The notes below the pieces were generated by a model. It was not told where the DNA came from and made no database searches. It was given only the letters and a program-made list of their open reading frames with translations. Of a stretch of 64,000 bases of DNA, positions 8,168-17,444 are shown one piece after another (within the stretch, counting starts at the first letter, position 1; every line of letters starts with the position of its first letter). Origin of the DNA: CAVPWP01 sp050789285 (GTDB lineage Bacteria; Pseudomonadota; Alphaproteobacteria; Rhodobacterales; Rhodobacteraceae); the NCBI RefSeq assembly GCF_050789285.1, contig NZ_JBOUVX010000001.1:682001-746000 (forward strand), in the 5' to 3' direction. Made by a program: the position numbers and the translations under genes.

Positions 8168-8469
8168 TCCCCGGCGAGGTGATGCCCGCGCCGGGCGACA
8201 TCGAACTGAACGCCGGGCGCGAAGCGATCAGGCTGACGGTGTCGAACACCGGCGACCGGCCGGTGCAGGTCGGCAGTCACTATCACTTCGCCGAGACGAA
8301 CGCGGCCCTCGACTTCGACCGGGCCGCGGCGCGCGGCATGCGCCTTGACATCGCCGCCGGCACCGCCGTGCGGTTCGAGCCGGGACAGACCCGCGAGGTG
8401 CAGCTTGTGCCCTATGGCGGCGACCGGCGCGTGTTCGGCTTCAACCAGGCCGTCATGGGGGATTTGTGA
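8164..8469 (+). CDS. ureB: Urease beta subunit
   Basis: Structural subunit of urease, 101 aa. It starts MIPGEVMPAPGDIELNAGRE and contains the diagnostic VGSHYHFAETNAALDFDR and the C-terminal region VFGFNQAVMG. The start ATG overlaps the stop of the preceding His-rich peptide, and its own stop overlaps the ATG of the next gene, so it sits within a translationally coupled string. It is a separate polypeptide from UreA, unlike the fused subunits of Helicobacter. Confidence 0.97.
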   Translation: MIPGEVMPAPGDIELNAGREAIRLTVSNTGDRPVQVGSHYHFAETNAALDFDRAAARGMRLDIAAGTAVRFEPGQTREVQLVPYGGDRRVFGFNQAVMGDL

Positions 8470-8807
8470 TGTTCGGCCGCCCCAAGTCCGACCCCGTCGA
8501 CTGGTGGCTTCTGGGGTGGCAGACCTCGGTCATGCTGACCGAAGCGCAGGCGGTGATCGCCATGCGGCTGATGGGACTGGCGGGCGTCTGGACGGTGACC
8601 CCCTCCGAGACGCTTCGCATGGTCACGGAAAAGCCCGTGGCCTATGCCCGCGCGGCCGAGGCGGCCGGGCGCGCCGCCTTTGCGGGAAAGGCGCCGCATC
8701 TGATCGCGGGCGCGGCCCTGAAGCCGGTGCGCCGCAAGACCCGCGCCAACTCGCGGCGCCTTGCGCGGGGCGGTCCCCGACGGGCCGCGCCGCGATCATG
8801 GACGTGA
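8469..8807 (+). CDS. Unknown 112-aa protein between ureB and ureC
   Basis: Starts at the ATG at 8469, sharing a base with the ureB stop (TGATG). The N-terminus is Trp-rich (SDPVDWWLLGWQTSVML) and followed by an Ala-rich helical region with TEAQAVIAMRLMGLAGVW. The C-terminus is strongly basic (KPVRRKTRANSRRLARGGPRR). This arrangement (amphipathic helices with TEAQ.VI..R.M, then a basic tail) loosely recalls phasin or antifreeze-like helical proteins, but I cannot assign a family. Coupling to ureB indicates co-expression with urease. Confidence 0.7.
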   Translation: MFGRPKSDPVDWWLLGWQTSVMLTEAQAVIAMRLMGLAGVWTVTPSETLRMVTEKPVAYARAAEAAGRAAFAGKAPHLIAGAALKPVRRKTRANSRRLARGGPRRAAPRSWT

Positions 8808-8819
8808 AAGGACCGACCG

Positions 8820-9032
8820 ATGTTTCCCAATCCCGCTGACGCCTTCACCAATCCCGTCCGCTACTGGAGCGATCTGGCCGTTCTGCAGATCGAGTTGTCG
8901 CGACAGATCTACGAGGCCGCCTGCCTGATGAACCCCTATCTGCCGCGGGTCGGGGTCGGCGTGGGATGGCGCGGGCCGGCCGCAGGCACCGCCGCTGCCC
9001 GATCCATGCCCGCCCGCGCCCTGTCGTCCTGA
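8820..9032 (+). CDS. Unknown 70-aa protein upstream of ureC
   Basis: Begins MFPNPADAFTNPVRYWSDLA and continues as a probable amphipathic helix (LQIELSRQIYEAACLMNPYLPRV) with a low-complexity Gly/Ala end. AAAGGA lies 8 bp upstream of the ATG. It is 12 bp from the preceding gene and 52 bp from ureC. The helix pattern resembles the preceding gene's helical region, so the two could be partners. No domain recognised. Confidence 0.6.
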   Translation: MFPNPADAFTNPVRYWSDLAVLQIELSRQIYEAACLMNPYLPRVGVGVGWRGPAAGTAAARSMPARALSS

Positions 9033-9081
9033 CGCCCGACCTTTCCAGACGCCCGAGTTTCCCTGACGCCCGAGGTTTTCG
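9031..9081 (+). repeat. 17-bp tandem repeat (three units) before ureC
   Basis: GACGCCCGA recurs at 9031, 9048 and 9065 with an exact 17-bp period. The remaining 8 bases of each unit are pyrimidine-rich or degenerate (CCTTTCCA, GTTTCCCT, GGTTTTCG). The array fills the 52-bp spacer between the 70-aa gene and ureC, and its last unit supplies the only purine-rich (GAGG) Shine-Dalgarno candidate for ureC. Confidence 0.75.
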
Positions 9082-9084
9082 CCC

Positions 9085-10794
<1,710 letters not shown>

Positions 10795-10951
10795 GTTCTC
10801 AACCTGTCCGGATTTTGGGCAATAGGCCGGCGATTGCGCTTCGCTGCTATGCAGAAAGCGCATGACGGGAATTCCGAATCACACCTTGCTCCGGAGCGGG
10901 CGCCGCGCCACTTCAGGCATAGGCACATCCGTGCCCAAACCGGAGTAGAAA

Positions 10952-11110
10952 ATGTCCTTGTTCAACCGCATGATGGCCCTGGTGGAGGCCTTCGCGAGCG
11001 CTAACCCCTTCTCCACCCTGATGTCCCTGTCGGACCCGTCGCTCAATTCCCGCGGCCTTTACCGCGACGACCTGCCCCGCGCCTACATCGCGGGCATGAG
11101 CGGTCGCTGA
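10952..11110 (+). CDS. DUF1127-like 52-aa mini-protein (ureC-ureE interval)
   Basis: MSLFNRMMALVEAFASANPF, then STLMSLSDPSLNSRGLYRDD and LPRAYIAGMSGR. The second half follows the DUF1127 pattern (L-SD--L---GL-R-D-P), with an N-terminal helix in place of the usual Arg-rich start. Eleven bp upstream of the ATG is CGGAG. DUF1127 mini-proteins in alphaproteobacteria are linked to stress and to RNA or phosphate/carbon regulation; which applies here is unknown. A second DUF1127-like gene follows 118 bp later and a third occurs at 40.0 kb. Confidence 0.65.
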   Translation: MSLFNRMMALVEAFASANPFSTLMSLSDPSLNSRGLYRDDLPRAYIAGMSGR

Positions 11111-11228
11111 CGCCCCGAACGCGGGACTTCGACGCGGGTCGTGCGGGCAGAACGCTCGCCGCAACGCAGAAATTCTGATAGACCCGGACCATGGGAGGAA
11201 GCCCGACCGAAAGGCGCGAGGTTTCCAC

Positions 11229-11453
11229 ATGTCCGGGTCGACAGAGTTCACGATCGCCTTTTCGCCGCCGCTTTCGGCCAGGCTTGACCGATACTTCGCC
11301 GAGATGGGGCAGGGCGTGAACGCCCATCGCCTGATCCGCGACCGCCGCGACATCCTTCTGTGGCTGAATGCCCGAAGCGACGCCGAACTTGCGCGCATGG
11401 GCCTGACGCGCGACGGCATCCCGGCGCATGTCTTCGGCGATCTGTTCGGCTAA
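11229..11453 (+). CDS. DUF1127-like 74-aa protein
   Basis: The N-terminal part (MSGSTEFTIAFSPPLSARLD) is unassigned. The C-terminal part LNARSDAELARMGLTRDGIP followed by AHVFGDLFG is a good match to the DUF1127 tail (SD-ELA-MGLTRD-I). It lies between the 52-aa gene and ureE on the urease strand, with GAGG about 9 bp before the ATG. It may be a lodger with its own promoter or part of the urease transcription unit; the 118-bp spacer upstream allows the former. Confidence 0.7.
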   Translation: MSGSTEFTIAFSPPLSARLDRYFAEMGQGVNAHRLIRDRRDILLWLNARSDAELARMGLTRDGIPAHVFGDLFG

Positions 11454-11558
11454 GCCCAAAGCTTGGGCGAACCCGCTCTTTGCCCCCCGTTCGCGGCGCC
11501 GGCCCTTGCATGTCCGCCTCGCCGCGGTTTTGATCTGGCGGACCTTCGGGAGCCCGCC

Positions 11559-12068
11559 ATGACCCTTGTCCGCGCCATTGCCGTCACCCACGACCATGCC
11601 CCGGCCGGCGACAGCCTGAGCCTGACCTACGAGGCGCGACTCCTGCGCCGCAGGCGCCTTGTGACCGATACGGGCCGCGAGATCCTTGCCGATCTGCCCG
11701 AGACCGTGTCGCTGGGCGAAGGCAACTGCCTTCTGCTCGAGGATGGCGGGCGGGTGGCGATCCACGCCGCGCCGGAGGACCTGCTGGAGGTCACGGGCGA
11801 CCTGCCACGTCTGGCTTGGCACATCGGCAACCGCCACACGCCCTGCCGGATCGAGGACGGGCGGCTTCTGATCCAGCGCGACCATGTTCTGAAGGCGATG
11901 CTTGCGCAGTTGGGCGCGACATTGCGCGACGTGGTCGAGCCCTTCACCCCCGAGGGCGGCGCCTATGGCCATGGCCGGACCTTCGGGCACAGCCATGGCC
12001 ATGACCATGGTCATAGCCACGATCACCACCACCACGAACACGGGACCCACCACCATTCCCACGACTGA
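11559..12068 (+). CDS. ureE: Urease accessory protein UreE, nickel metallochaperone
   Basis: Delivers nickel to the UreDFG-urease complex. The 169-aa protein has the peptide-binding N-terminal domain, then the metal domain with LAWHIGNRHTPCRIEDGRLL and RDHVLKAML, which contain the conserved His residues. The C-terminus is an extreme histidine tail: 16 of the last 32 residues (138-169) are His, so it can probably store several Ni ions. The start is the ATG at 11559 with GGGAG 6 bp upstream. The His-tail DNA is also the translation start region of ureF in another frame. Confidence 0.93.
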   Translation: MTLVRAIAVTHDHAPAGDSLSLTYEARLLRRRRLVTDTGREILADLPETVSLGEGNCLLLEDGGRVAIHAAPEDLLEVTGDLPRLAWHIGNRHTPCRIEDGRLLIQRDHVLKAMLAQLGATLRDVVEPFTPEGGAYGHGRTFGHSHGHDHGHSHDHHHHEHGTHHHSHD

Positions 12069-12699
12069 CGCCGATCTCCTGAAGCTTGTCCAGTGGCTGT
12101 CGCCCGCCTTTCCGGTGGGCGGCTACGCCTATTCGCACGGGCTCGAGGCGGCGATCTCCGAGGGCCGGGTCAGTGACGCCGCCACCTTGCAGCAGTGGCT
12201 TGCCACCGTTCTTGGCCATGGATCGGGGCGGGCGGACGCCGTCCTTCTGTGTGTGGCGATGGCGCCCGATGCCGATCATGCGGCGCTGGCCGAACTTGCC
12301 GCTGCGCTGGCGGCATCGTCCGAGCGCTGGACCGAGACCATCGACCAGGGCCACGCCTTCACCGAGGCGCAGAACGCTCTGAGCGGAAATGCCTTTTCCC
12401 CCGCGCCCCTGCCTGTCGCGGTGGGGCGCGCAGCGGCGGCGCTGGCGCTTCCGGCCGAACGGGTTGCCGCGCTTTACCTTCATGCCTTCGCCTCGACCCT
12501 GGTGTCGGGCGCGGTGCGCTTCATCCCGCTTGGCCAGACCGACGGGCAGCGCGTCCTGGCCGCGCTTCACCCGCTGATCGAGGCGGTGGCGCAAGAGGCG
12601 GCGCAGACCGACCCCGACCACATCGCGACCTCGGCCTTCGGGGCGGATCTTGCGGCGATGCGGCACGAAGGCCTGGAAGTGAGGATCTTCCGGACATGA
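12007..12699 (+). CDS. ureF: Urease accessory protein UreF
   Basis: Works with UreD and UreG in nickel insertion. Recognised by LVQWLSPAFPVGGYAYSHGLE, then LYLHAFASTLVSGAVRFIPLGQTDGQRVL and the C-terminal TSAFGADLAAMRHEGLEVR. The start is uncertain. The conserved part begins near 12070, but the only in-frame ATGs are at 11995, 12001 and 12007, all inside the ureE histidine tract. I give 12007 (230 aa). The out-of-frame CAC/CAT run then encodes a Thr-rich N-terminus (VIATITTTTNTGPTTIPTT). A non-ATG start (e.g. CTG 12079) cannot be excluded. Confidence 0.9.
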   Translation: MVIATITTTTNTGPTTIPTTDADLLKLVQWLSPAFPVGGYAYSHGLEAAISEGRVSDAATLQQWLATVLGHGSGRADAVLLCVAMAPDADHAALAELAAALAASSERWTETIDQGHAFTEAQNALSGNAFSPAPLPVAVGRAAAALALPAERVAALYLHAFASTLVSGAVRFIPLGQTDGQRVLAALHPLIEAVAQEAAQTDPDHIATSAFGADLAAMRHEGLEVRIFRT

Positions 12700-12718
12700 C
12701 AGGAAAGGGACCGACCCG

Positions 12719-13366
12719 ATGAGCACCCCCAGCCGCAGCCCCCACGGCCCGCTGCGCGTCGGCATCGGCGGCCCGGTCGGCGCGGGCAAGACCACGCTGA
12801 CCGAAAAGCTGTGCCGCGCGATGGCGCGCGACTATTCGCTGGCCGTCATCACCAACGACATCTACACGCGCGAAGACGCCGATTTCCTGCTGCGCGCGCA
12901 GGTCCTGCCGGCCGAGCGCATCCGCGGGGTCGAGACCGGGGGCTGTCCGCACACCGCGATCCGCGAGGATGCCTCGATCAACCTTGCGGCGGTGGCCGAT
13001 CTTCGGGCGAAGCTGCCGGATCTCGACCTGATCCTGATCGAAAGCGGCGGCGACAATCTTGCCGCGACCTTCAGCCCGGAACTGGCCGACCTGACGATCT
13101 ATGTGATCGACACGGCCGCGGGGCAGGACATTCCCCGCAAGAAAGGGCCGGGGCTGGCCCGGTCGGACCTGCTGGTGGTCAACAAGACCGATCTTGCCCC
13201 GCATGTTGGCGTCGACCTCGATCTTCTGCGGTCGGACGCGGCGGCGGCCCGGGGGCCACGCCCCTTCGTCATGGCCAGCCTGCGCGGGGGCATCGGCATC
13301 GATGCGGTCGTCGATTTCATCCTGCGGGAGGGCGGACTGCGGCCGGCCGCTGCGAAGGCGGGCTAG
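12719..13366 (+). CDS. ureG: Urease accessory GTPase UreG
   Basis: SIMIBI-class GTPase that powers nickel delivery to urease. At 215 aa it shows P-loop GGPVGAGKTT (Lys24), the invariant metal-binding CPH motif at Cys76-Pro-His78 (GVETGGCPHTAIREDAS), the ESGGDNLAATFSPEL segment, and NKTD for guanine recognition. It is 19 bp behind ureF with AGGAAAGGGA upstream. It is the last gene of the urease cluster; no terminator with a T-run is visible in the following 190 bp. Confidence 0.97.
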   Translation: MSTPSRSPHGPLRVGIGGPVGAGKTTLTEKLCRAMARDYSLAVITNDIYTREDADFLLRAQVLPAERIRGVETGGCPHTAIREDASINLAAVADLRAKLPDLDLILIESGGDNLAATFSPELADLTIYVIDTAAGQDIPRKKGPGLARSDLLVVNKTDLAPHVGVDLDLLRSDAAAARGPRPFVMASLRGGIGIDAVVDFILREGGLRPAAAKAG

Positions 13367-13557
13367 GGCGCGCTGCCGCCCGGCTCCCGATCTTGGCGAC
13401 GGCAGCGGACTTGACCTCGGCGCGTCGGTATTACCTTGATCGGGGTGTAGCGAGGGGCACCGCGAAGGATTGACGCCGGTCAATGCCGGGGTCGGTGCCA
13501 CCTTCCAATTTCCCGCCGTGTTCCGATCGCGGATCGGGAGCGAAAGAGGACCGTTGA

Positions 13558-13758
13558 ATGCGCTTTCTGCCCATCCTTGCCGTGCTGTGCCTCGCCGCCT
13601 GCGTCCCGTCCGATCCGTCGCCGTCGTCCGGTGCGCCGTCTGGGACAGCGTCCGGGGTGTCGTCCCAGGCATCATCGTCCGAATTCCTGCAGTGCCCGAA
13701 CAGGCCCGGTCGGCAGTATCGCCCGGGCTTCGAGAACGTGACCTGCAAGGATCGCTAA
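13558..13758 (+). CDS. Small putative lipoprotein
   Basis: 66 aa. MRFLPILAVLCLAAC is a lipoprotein signal with lipobox LAAC (Cys15). A Ser/Pro/Gly linker and a short C-terminal segment containing two Cys (LQCPNRPGRQYRPGFENVTC) follow and may form a disulfide. GAGCGAAAGAGGA lies upstream of the ATG. No function recognised. It is convergent with the next gene (16 bp between stops). Confidence 0.6.
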   Translation: MRFLPILAVLCLAACVPSDPSPSSGAPSGTASGVSSQASSSEFLQCPNRPGRQYRPGFENVTCKDR

Positions 13759-13774
13759 GGCGCCCGGGTGGCCC

Positions 13775-14740
13775 TCAGGCGGAAGGGATGATGTCGCCGC
13801 CCGGCACCCGTCGTCCCTGCGCCTGAAGCTGGTGCGCCGCTTCCTCGAGGAAGTGACGGAACCGCGGGGTGCGGTGGACCTTCAGCACCGCGCGGCACAG
13901 AAGCACGGTCAGGTAGGGCCGCCCCTCGGCCTGCACGCGTGACAGAAGCGCGCGCAGGTAGGGCAGGTGCCCGCGACGTTCGCGCAGCGCGCGCAGGAAG
14001 GTCATCCGATCAAGCGTGCCTTCGGCCGCGGCGTCGATCACCGTGCGGAAGACGCCCATCGCGCGCAGGTCCGCGTCGATCGCGCCGGCCCCGCCGCGAC
14101 GGTAGCGGATGCGATCGACATTCGGGCGCACGAACAGCGTCGCATGCATCGCGTCGAGTTCCTCGCCCGGATCATAGACGACGAAGGCCCGCTCGGCGGC
14201 TTCGATCATGTCGGGGGCATAGCCGTAGCGGCGGGTGAAGTCGGTGCGCCGCATGTGGGCGAAGCGGTCGTCCCATTCGGTCAGCCCGGGATCGAGCGTC
14301 GCCTGCGGCGAGACCAGGATCACGGTGGCGCCCGGCGCGGCGACGGAATAGGCGGCGGCGGCATAGCCGCACATGCCCGCCCCGTAGAAGATCACGCGGT
14401 CGAATTCCTCGAAGAAGCCTTCGTCCACAAGCCGGTCGAAATAGCCCCAGACATGGCGCGATCGGAACCATGTGTCGCGGGTCGCCACGAAGGACATGTG
14501 CGACCAGCCGTTGCTTTCGGGAAGGCCGAAGCCAAGCGGAAGGCCATTCCCGTTGAACGACCGGATGCCGCCGCGTGTTTCGAAGCTGACGAAGAGAACC
14601 GAGGCGTCGCCCGAGACGAAGACGACCGAATGGTCATCGCCCAACGGCGAGAAATACCCGCGATCCCGCCCGATTTCCTCAAGCTCGCAAAGCCATTCGG
14701 TGTCGGTGAGATCTTCCGACAGGGTTACGCCGCCCACCAT
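13775..14740 (-). CDS. Conserved protein of unknown function (alpha/beta-hydrolase-like elbow)
   Basis: 321 aa from ATG 14740. Features: an N-terminal EWLCELEEIGRDRGYFSPLG block, Trp/Phe-rich segments (ATRDTWFRSRHVWGYFDRL) and a hydrophobic strand plus tight turn VIFYGAGMCGYAAAAYSVAA. The strand and turn look like the strand-nucleophile-helix unit of alpha/beta hydrolases but with Cys at the turn. VSPQATLDPGLTEWDDRF and DMIEAAERAFVVYDP follow. I recall Rhodobacterales relatives labelled 'phosphoadenosine phosphosulfate reductase', but I see none of the CysH cysteine motifs here, so that name should not be copied. It is monocistronic; its true role is unknown. Confidence 0.7.
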   Translation of the reverse strand: MVGGVTLSEDLTDTEWLCELEEIGRDRGYFSPLGDDHSVVFVSGDASVLFVSFETRGGIRSFNGNGLPLGFGLPESNGWSHMSFVATRDTWFRSRHVWGYFDRLVDEGFFEEFDRVIFYGAGMCGYAAAAYSVAAPGATVILVSPQATLDPGLTEWDDRFAHMRRTDFTRRYGYAPDMIEAAERAFVVYDPGEELDAMHATLFVRPNVDRIRYRRGGAGAIDADLRAMGVFRTVIDAAAEGTLDRMTFLRALRERRGHLPYLRALLSRVQAEGRPYLTVLLCRAVLKVHRTPRFRHFLEEAAHQLQAQGRRVPGGDIIPSA

Positions 14741-14879
14741 CCCACACTCGTTCCAGATACGACCATTACACCCAAGGCATAGGCCGCGCCGCCCCGCAAT
14801 GCAAACGGCATTGCGCCGCGGAACCGACTGTTTCCACCGTGCGATCAGTATCGGGCAGGTGGCCGCCCCCTGTGGACGG

Positions 14880-16100
14880 TCAAAAGAACGCCTGAAGCCC
14901 GGTCTGCGCGCGGCCAAGGATCAGCGCGTGCACGTCGTGGGTGCCTTCGTAGGTGTTGACCGTTTCAAGGTTGATCATGTGCCGGATCACCTGGAAGTCG
15001 CCCGAGATGCCGTTGCCGCCATGCATGTCGCGCGCGGCGCGGGCGACGTCCAGCGCCTTGCCGCAATTGTTTCGCTTCATCAGGCTGATCAGTTCGGGGC
15101 TGGCGGTGCCGTCCTCCATCATGCGGCCAAGGCGAAGGCAGCCCTGCAGACCCAGGGCGATCTCGGTCTGCATGTCGGCGAGTTTCTTCTGGAAAAGCTG
15201 CGTCTGGGCCAGCGGGCGGCCGAACTGCCGGCGGTCAAGGCCGTAGGTGCGGGCGCGGTGCCAGCAATCCTCGGCCGCGCCCATCACGCCCCACGAGATG
15301 CCGTAGCGCGCGCGGTTGAGGCAGCCGAAGGGACCTTTCAGCCCTTCGACGCCGGGAAGAAGCGCGTCCTCGCCCACCTCGACGCCGTCCATGACGATCT
15401 CGCCCGTCACGCTGGCGCGCAGCGACAGCTTGCCGTCGATCTTCGGCGCCGACAGGCCCTTCATGCCCTTCTCGAGCACAAAGCCGCGGATCTTGCCGCC
15501 GTGGGCGTCGGACTTGGCCCAGACCACGAAAACGTCCGCGATCGGGCTGTTCGAGATCCACATCTTCGATCCCGTCAGGCGGTAGCCGCCGTCTGTCCGT
15601 TCGGCGCGGGTCTTCATGCCGGCCGGGTCGCTTCCCGCGTCGGGCTCGGTCAGGCCGAAGCAGCCGATCCAGTCGCCCGCGGCGAGCTTGGGAAGGTAGC
15701 GGGCGCGCTGCGCGTCGCTGCCATAGGCGTGGATCGGGTACATCACCAGGCTCGACTGCACGCTCATCATCGAGCGATAGCCCGAATCGACGCGCTCGAT
15801 CTCGCGCGCGACAAGGCCGTAGGTGACGTAGCCCGCGCCCAAGCCGCCGAAGTCCTCGGGGATGGTCACGCCCAGAAGCCCGGCCGCGCCCATCTCGGCG
15901 AAGATCGCGGGGTCTGTGGTTTCCTCGGCATAGGCCTTGGTCACGCGCGGCTGCAACCGGTCCTGTGCGAAGGCGCGGGCGGCGTCGCGCAACATGCGCT
16001 CGTCCTCGGTCAGCTGGGCCTCGATCTGGAAGGGGTCTTCCCAGACGAAGCGGCCAAGTTCCGGGCGGTGGGCGGCGGCGATCTTCTGCGTGACGTTCAT
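14880..16100 (-). CDS. gcdH: Glutaryl-CoA dehydrogenase
   Basis: FAD enzyme oxidising and decarboxylating glutaryl-CoA to crotonyl-CoA in lysine/tryptophan breakdown. It is 406 aa, like the family. Diagnostic segments are FGLTEPDAGSDP, KMWISNSPIADVFVVWAK, RARYGISWGVMGAAEDCW and the C-terminal NTYEGTHDVHALILGRAQTG, in which Glu385 is the catalytic base. It starts at ATG 16100 with GGGAG upstream. No transcriptional partner is close: a methyltransferase lies 101 bp upstream on the same strand. Confidence 0.95.
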   Translation of the reverse strand: MNVTQKIAAAHRPELGRFVWEDPFQIEAQLTEDERMLRDAARAFAQDRLQPRVTKAYAEETTDPAIFAEMGAAGLLGVTIPEDFGGLGAGYVTYGLVAREIERVDSGYRSMMSVQSSLVMYPIHAYGSDAQRARYLPKLAAGDWIGCFGLTEPDAGSDPAGMKTRAERTDGGYRLTGSKMWISNSPIADVFVVWAKSDAHGGKIRGFVLEKGMKGLSAPKIDGKLSLRASVTGEIVMDGVEVGEDALLPGVEGLKGPFGCLNRARYGISWGVMGAAEDCWHRARTYGLDRRQFGRPLAQTQLFQKKLADMQTEIALGLQGCLRLGRMMEDGTASPELISLMKRNNCGKALDVARAARDMHGGNGISGDFQVIRHMINLETVNTYEGTHDVHALILGRAQTGLQAFF

Positions 16101-16201
16101 CGGTTTTCTCCCGTGGCGCGGCTCCTACCTACTCCTGCGCGGGCGCAAGGGCAAATGCGGCGCGTTGGCAAGGCGACCGCGACCCCGCCTGGACCGTGCG
16201 G

Positions 16202-16882
16202 TCAGCCGCGACGCCAGACGCCCAGAAGGTTGTTCGCAGGCATCGGCTGCCGCGCCTCGGGCTGAAGCCCCGCGGCCCGGGCGAGGGCGTCGATCTCGTC
16301 GATCTCGCGAAGACCCCAGGCAGGGTCGTCGGCGCGCAGGCCCGCGTCGAAGGCCCGGTTGCCGTCCCCCTGGAACGCGCCACCCACGCGGAACGGCCCG
16401 TAAAGCAGAAGACGGCCCCCCGGGCGCAGCGCGCGACCTGCGCCCGCGACGATGCCTTCGGTCACCGCAAAGGGCGCGATATGGGTGACGTTGGCGGCAA
16501 GCACGGCCGTGAGCGGCCCCAGAGCGCCGATGTCGGGCCGGCCGGCCCAGTCGGCCGCGGCGTCGATCGCGAAGGCCGGGCGCGGCGGCGCGCCCAGTTC
16601 GGCTGCCCAGGCCGCGATCGAGCGGCGATGCACCGGGTCGGGGTCGGACGGCCACCAGTCAAGGCGCGGGAACGCCAGCGCGAAGGCCGCCGCGTGTTGC
16701 CCTGTGCCCGCGCCGATCTCGAGCACGGGGCCGGTGTCGTCGCCGATCAGACGCGCAAGCGCGGCGATGAGCGGCGGCGCATTGCGCAGGAAGACGGGCG
16801 AAAACAGGCGACCGTCCGGCGTGCTGTCCTGCACGCCGGGGCGAAACTGTGCGGTATGGGAACTGGTCGGGGCGCCGCTCAC
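16202..16882 (-). CDS. DUF938 family SAM-dependent methyltransferase-like protein
   Basis: 226 aa, GTG start at 16882. A class I methyltransferase fold is indicated by VLEIGAGTGQHAAAFALAFP (motif I), DWWPSDPDP (acidic motif II position) and NVTHIAPFAV. GRLLLYGPFRVGGAFQGDGN is the DUF938 signature. Substrate unknown. It lies 19 bp downstream of infC and may be co-transcribed. Confidence 0.85.
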   Translation of the reverse strand: MSGAPTSSHTAQFRPGVQDSTPDGRLFSPVFLRNAPPLIAALARLIGDDTGPVLEIGAGTGQHAAAFALAFPRLDWWPSDPDPVHRRSIAAWAAELGAPPRPAFAIDAAADWAGRPDIGALGPLTAVLAANVTHIAPFAVTEGIVAGAGRALRPGGRLLLYGPFRVGGAFQGDGNRAFDAGLRADDPAWGLREIDEIDALARAAGLQPEARQPMPANNLLGVWRRG

Positions 16883-16901
16883 CGGGTGTTCGGGGCCGGG
16901 C

Positions 16902-17444
16902 CTACTTGGTCGGGCCGATCATCATGACCATCTGGCGGCCTTCCATCTTCGGCATGTTCTCGATCTTGCCGATTTCTTCCACGTCGGTCGCCACACGTTC
17001 CAGAAGCTGACGCCCGAGGTCCTGGTGCGCCATCTCGCGTCCGCGGAAGCGCAGCGTGACCTTCACCTTGTCGCCGTTCTCGAGGAACCGGATGACGTTG
17101 CGCATCTTCACATCGTAGTCATGAGTGTCGGTGTTCGGGCGGAACTTGACCTCCTTGATCTCGATGATCTTCTGCTTCTTGCGGGCCTCGGCCTCTTTCT
17201 TCTGCGTCTCGTACTTGTACTTGCCGAAGTCCATGATCTTGCAGACCGGAGGCGTGGCGTTGGGCGAGATCTCGACAAGGTCGAGCCCGACTTCCTCGGC
17301 CATTTCCAGGGCGCGTGCCGGGGTGACGACGCCTATGTTCTCGCCCTCGGCTCCGATGAGCCGGATTTCCGGGGCGCGGATTCGATCGTTGATTCGGGGG
17401 CCTGTCTCACGCACCGGGGGTGCGTTGTGCGGTCTGCGAGCGAT
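16902..17444 (-). CDS. infC: Translation initiation factor IF-3, probable ATC start
   Basis: Binds the 30S subunit and proofreads the initiation codon. The two-domain protein is complete, with RINDRIRAPEIRLIGAEGEN, the Lys-rich linker KYKYETQKKEAEARKKQ, and LRFRGREMAHQDLGRQLLER. A GTG at 17414 would start at VRETGPRIN. Continuing in frame gives I-A-R-R-P-H-N-A-P-P before it, a typical alphaproteobacterial IF-3 N-terminus, starting at an ATC codon at 17444. AAGGAAG sits at the right distance upstream of this ATC, and nothing suitable precedes the GTG. A rare AUU/AUC/AUA start is the known autoregulatory device of infC. The protein is then 180 aa. Confidence 0.93.
   Translation of the reverse strand: MARRPHNAPPVRETGPRINDRIRAPEIRLIGAEGENIGVVTPARALEMAEEVGLDLVEISPNATPPVCKIMDFGKYKYETQKKEAEARKKQKIIEIKEVKFRPNTDTHDYDVKMRNVIRFLENGDKVKVTLRFRGREMAHQDLGRQLLERVATDVEEIGKIENMPKMEGRQMVMMIGPTK

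Noticed and set aside
11944..12068. Repetitive CAT/CAC DNA considered as a simple-sequence repeat or mobile element scar
   Set aside because: It encodes the histidine tail of UreE, which is a normal feature of the family.
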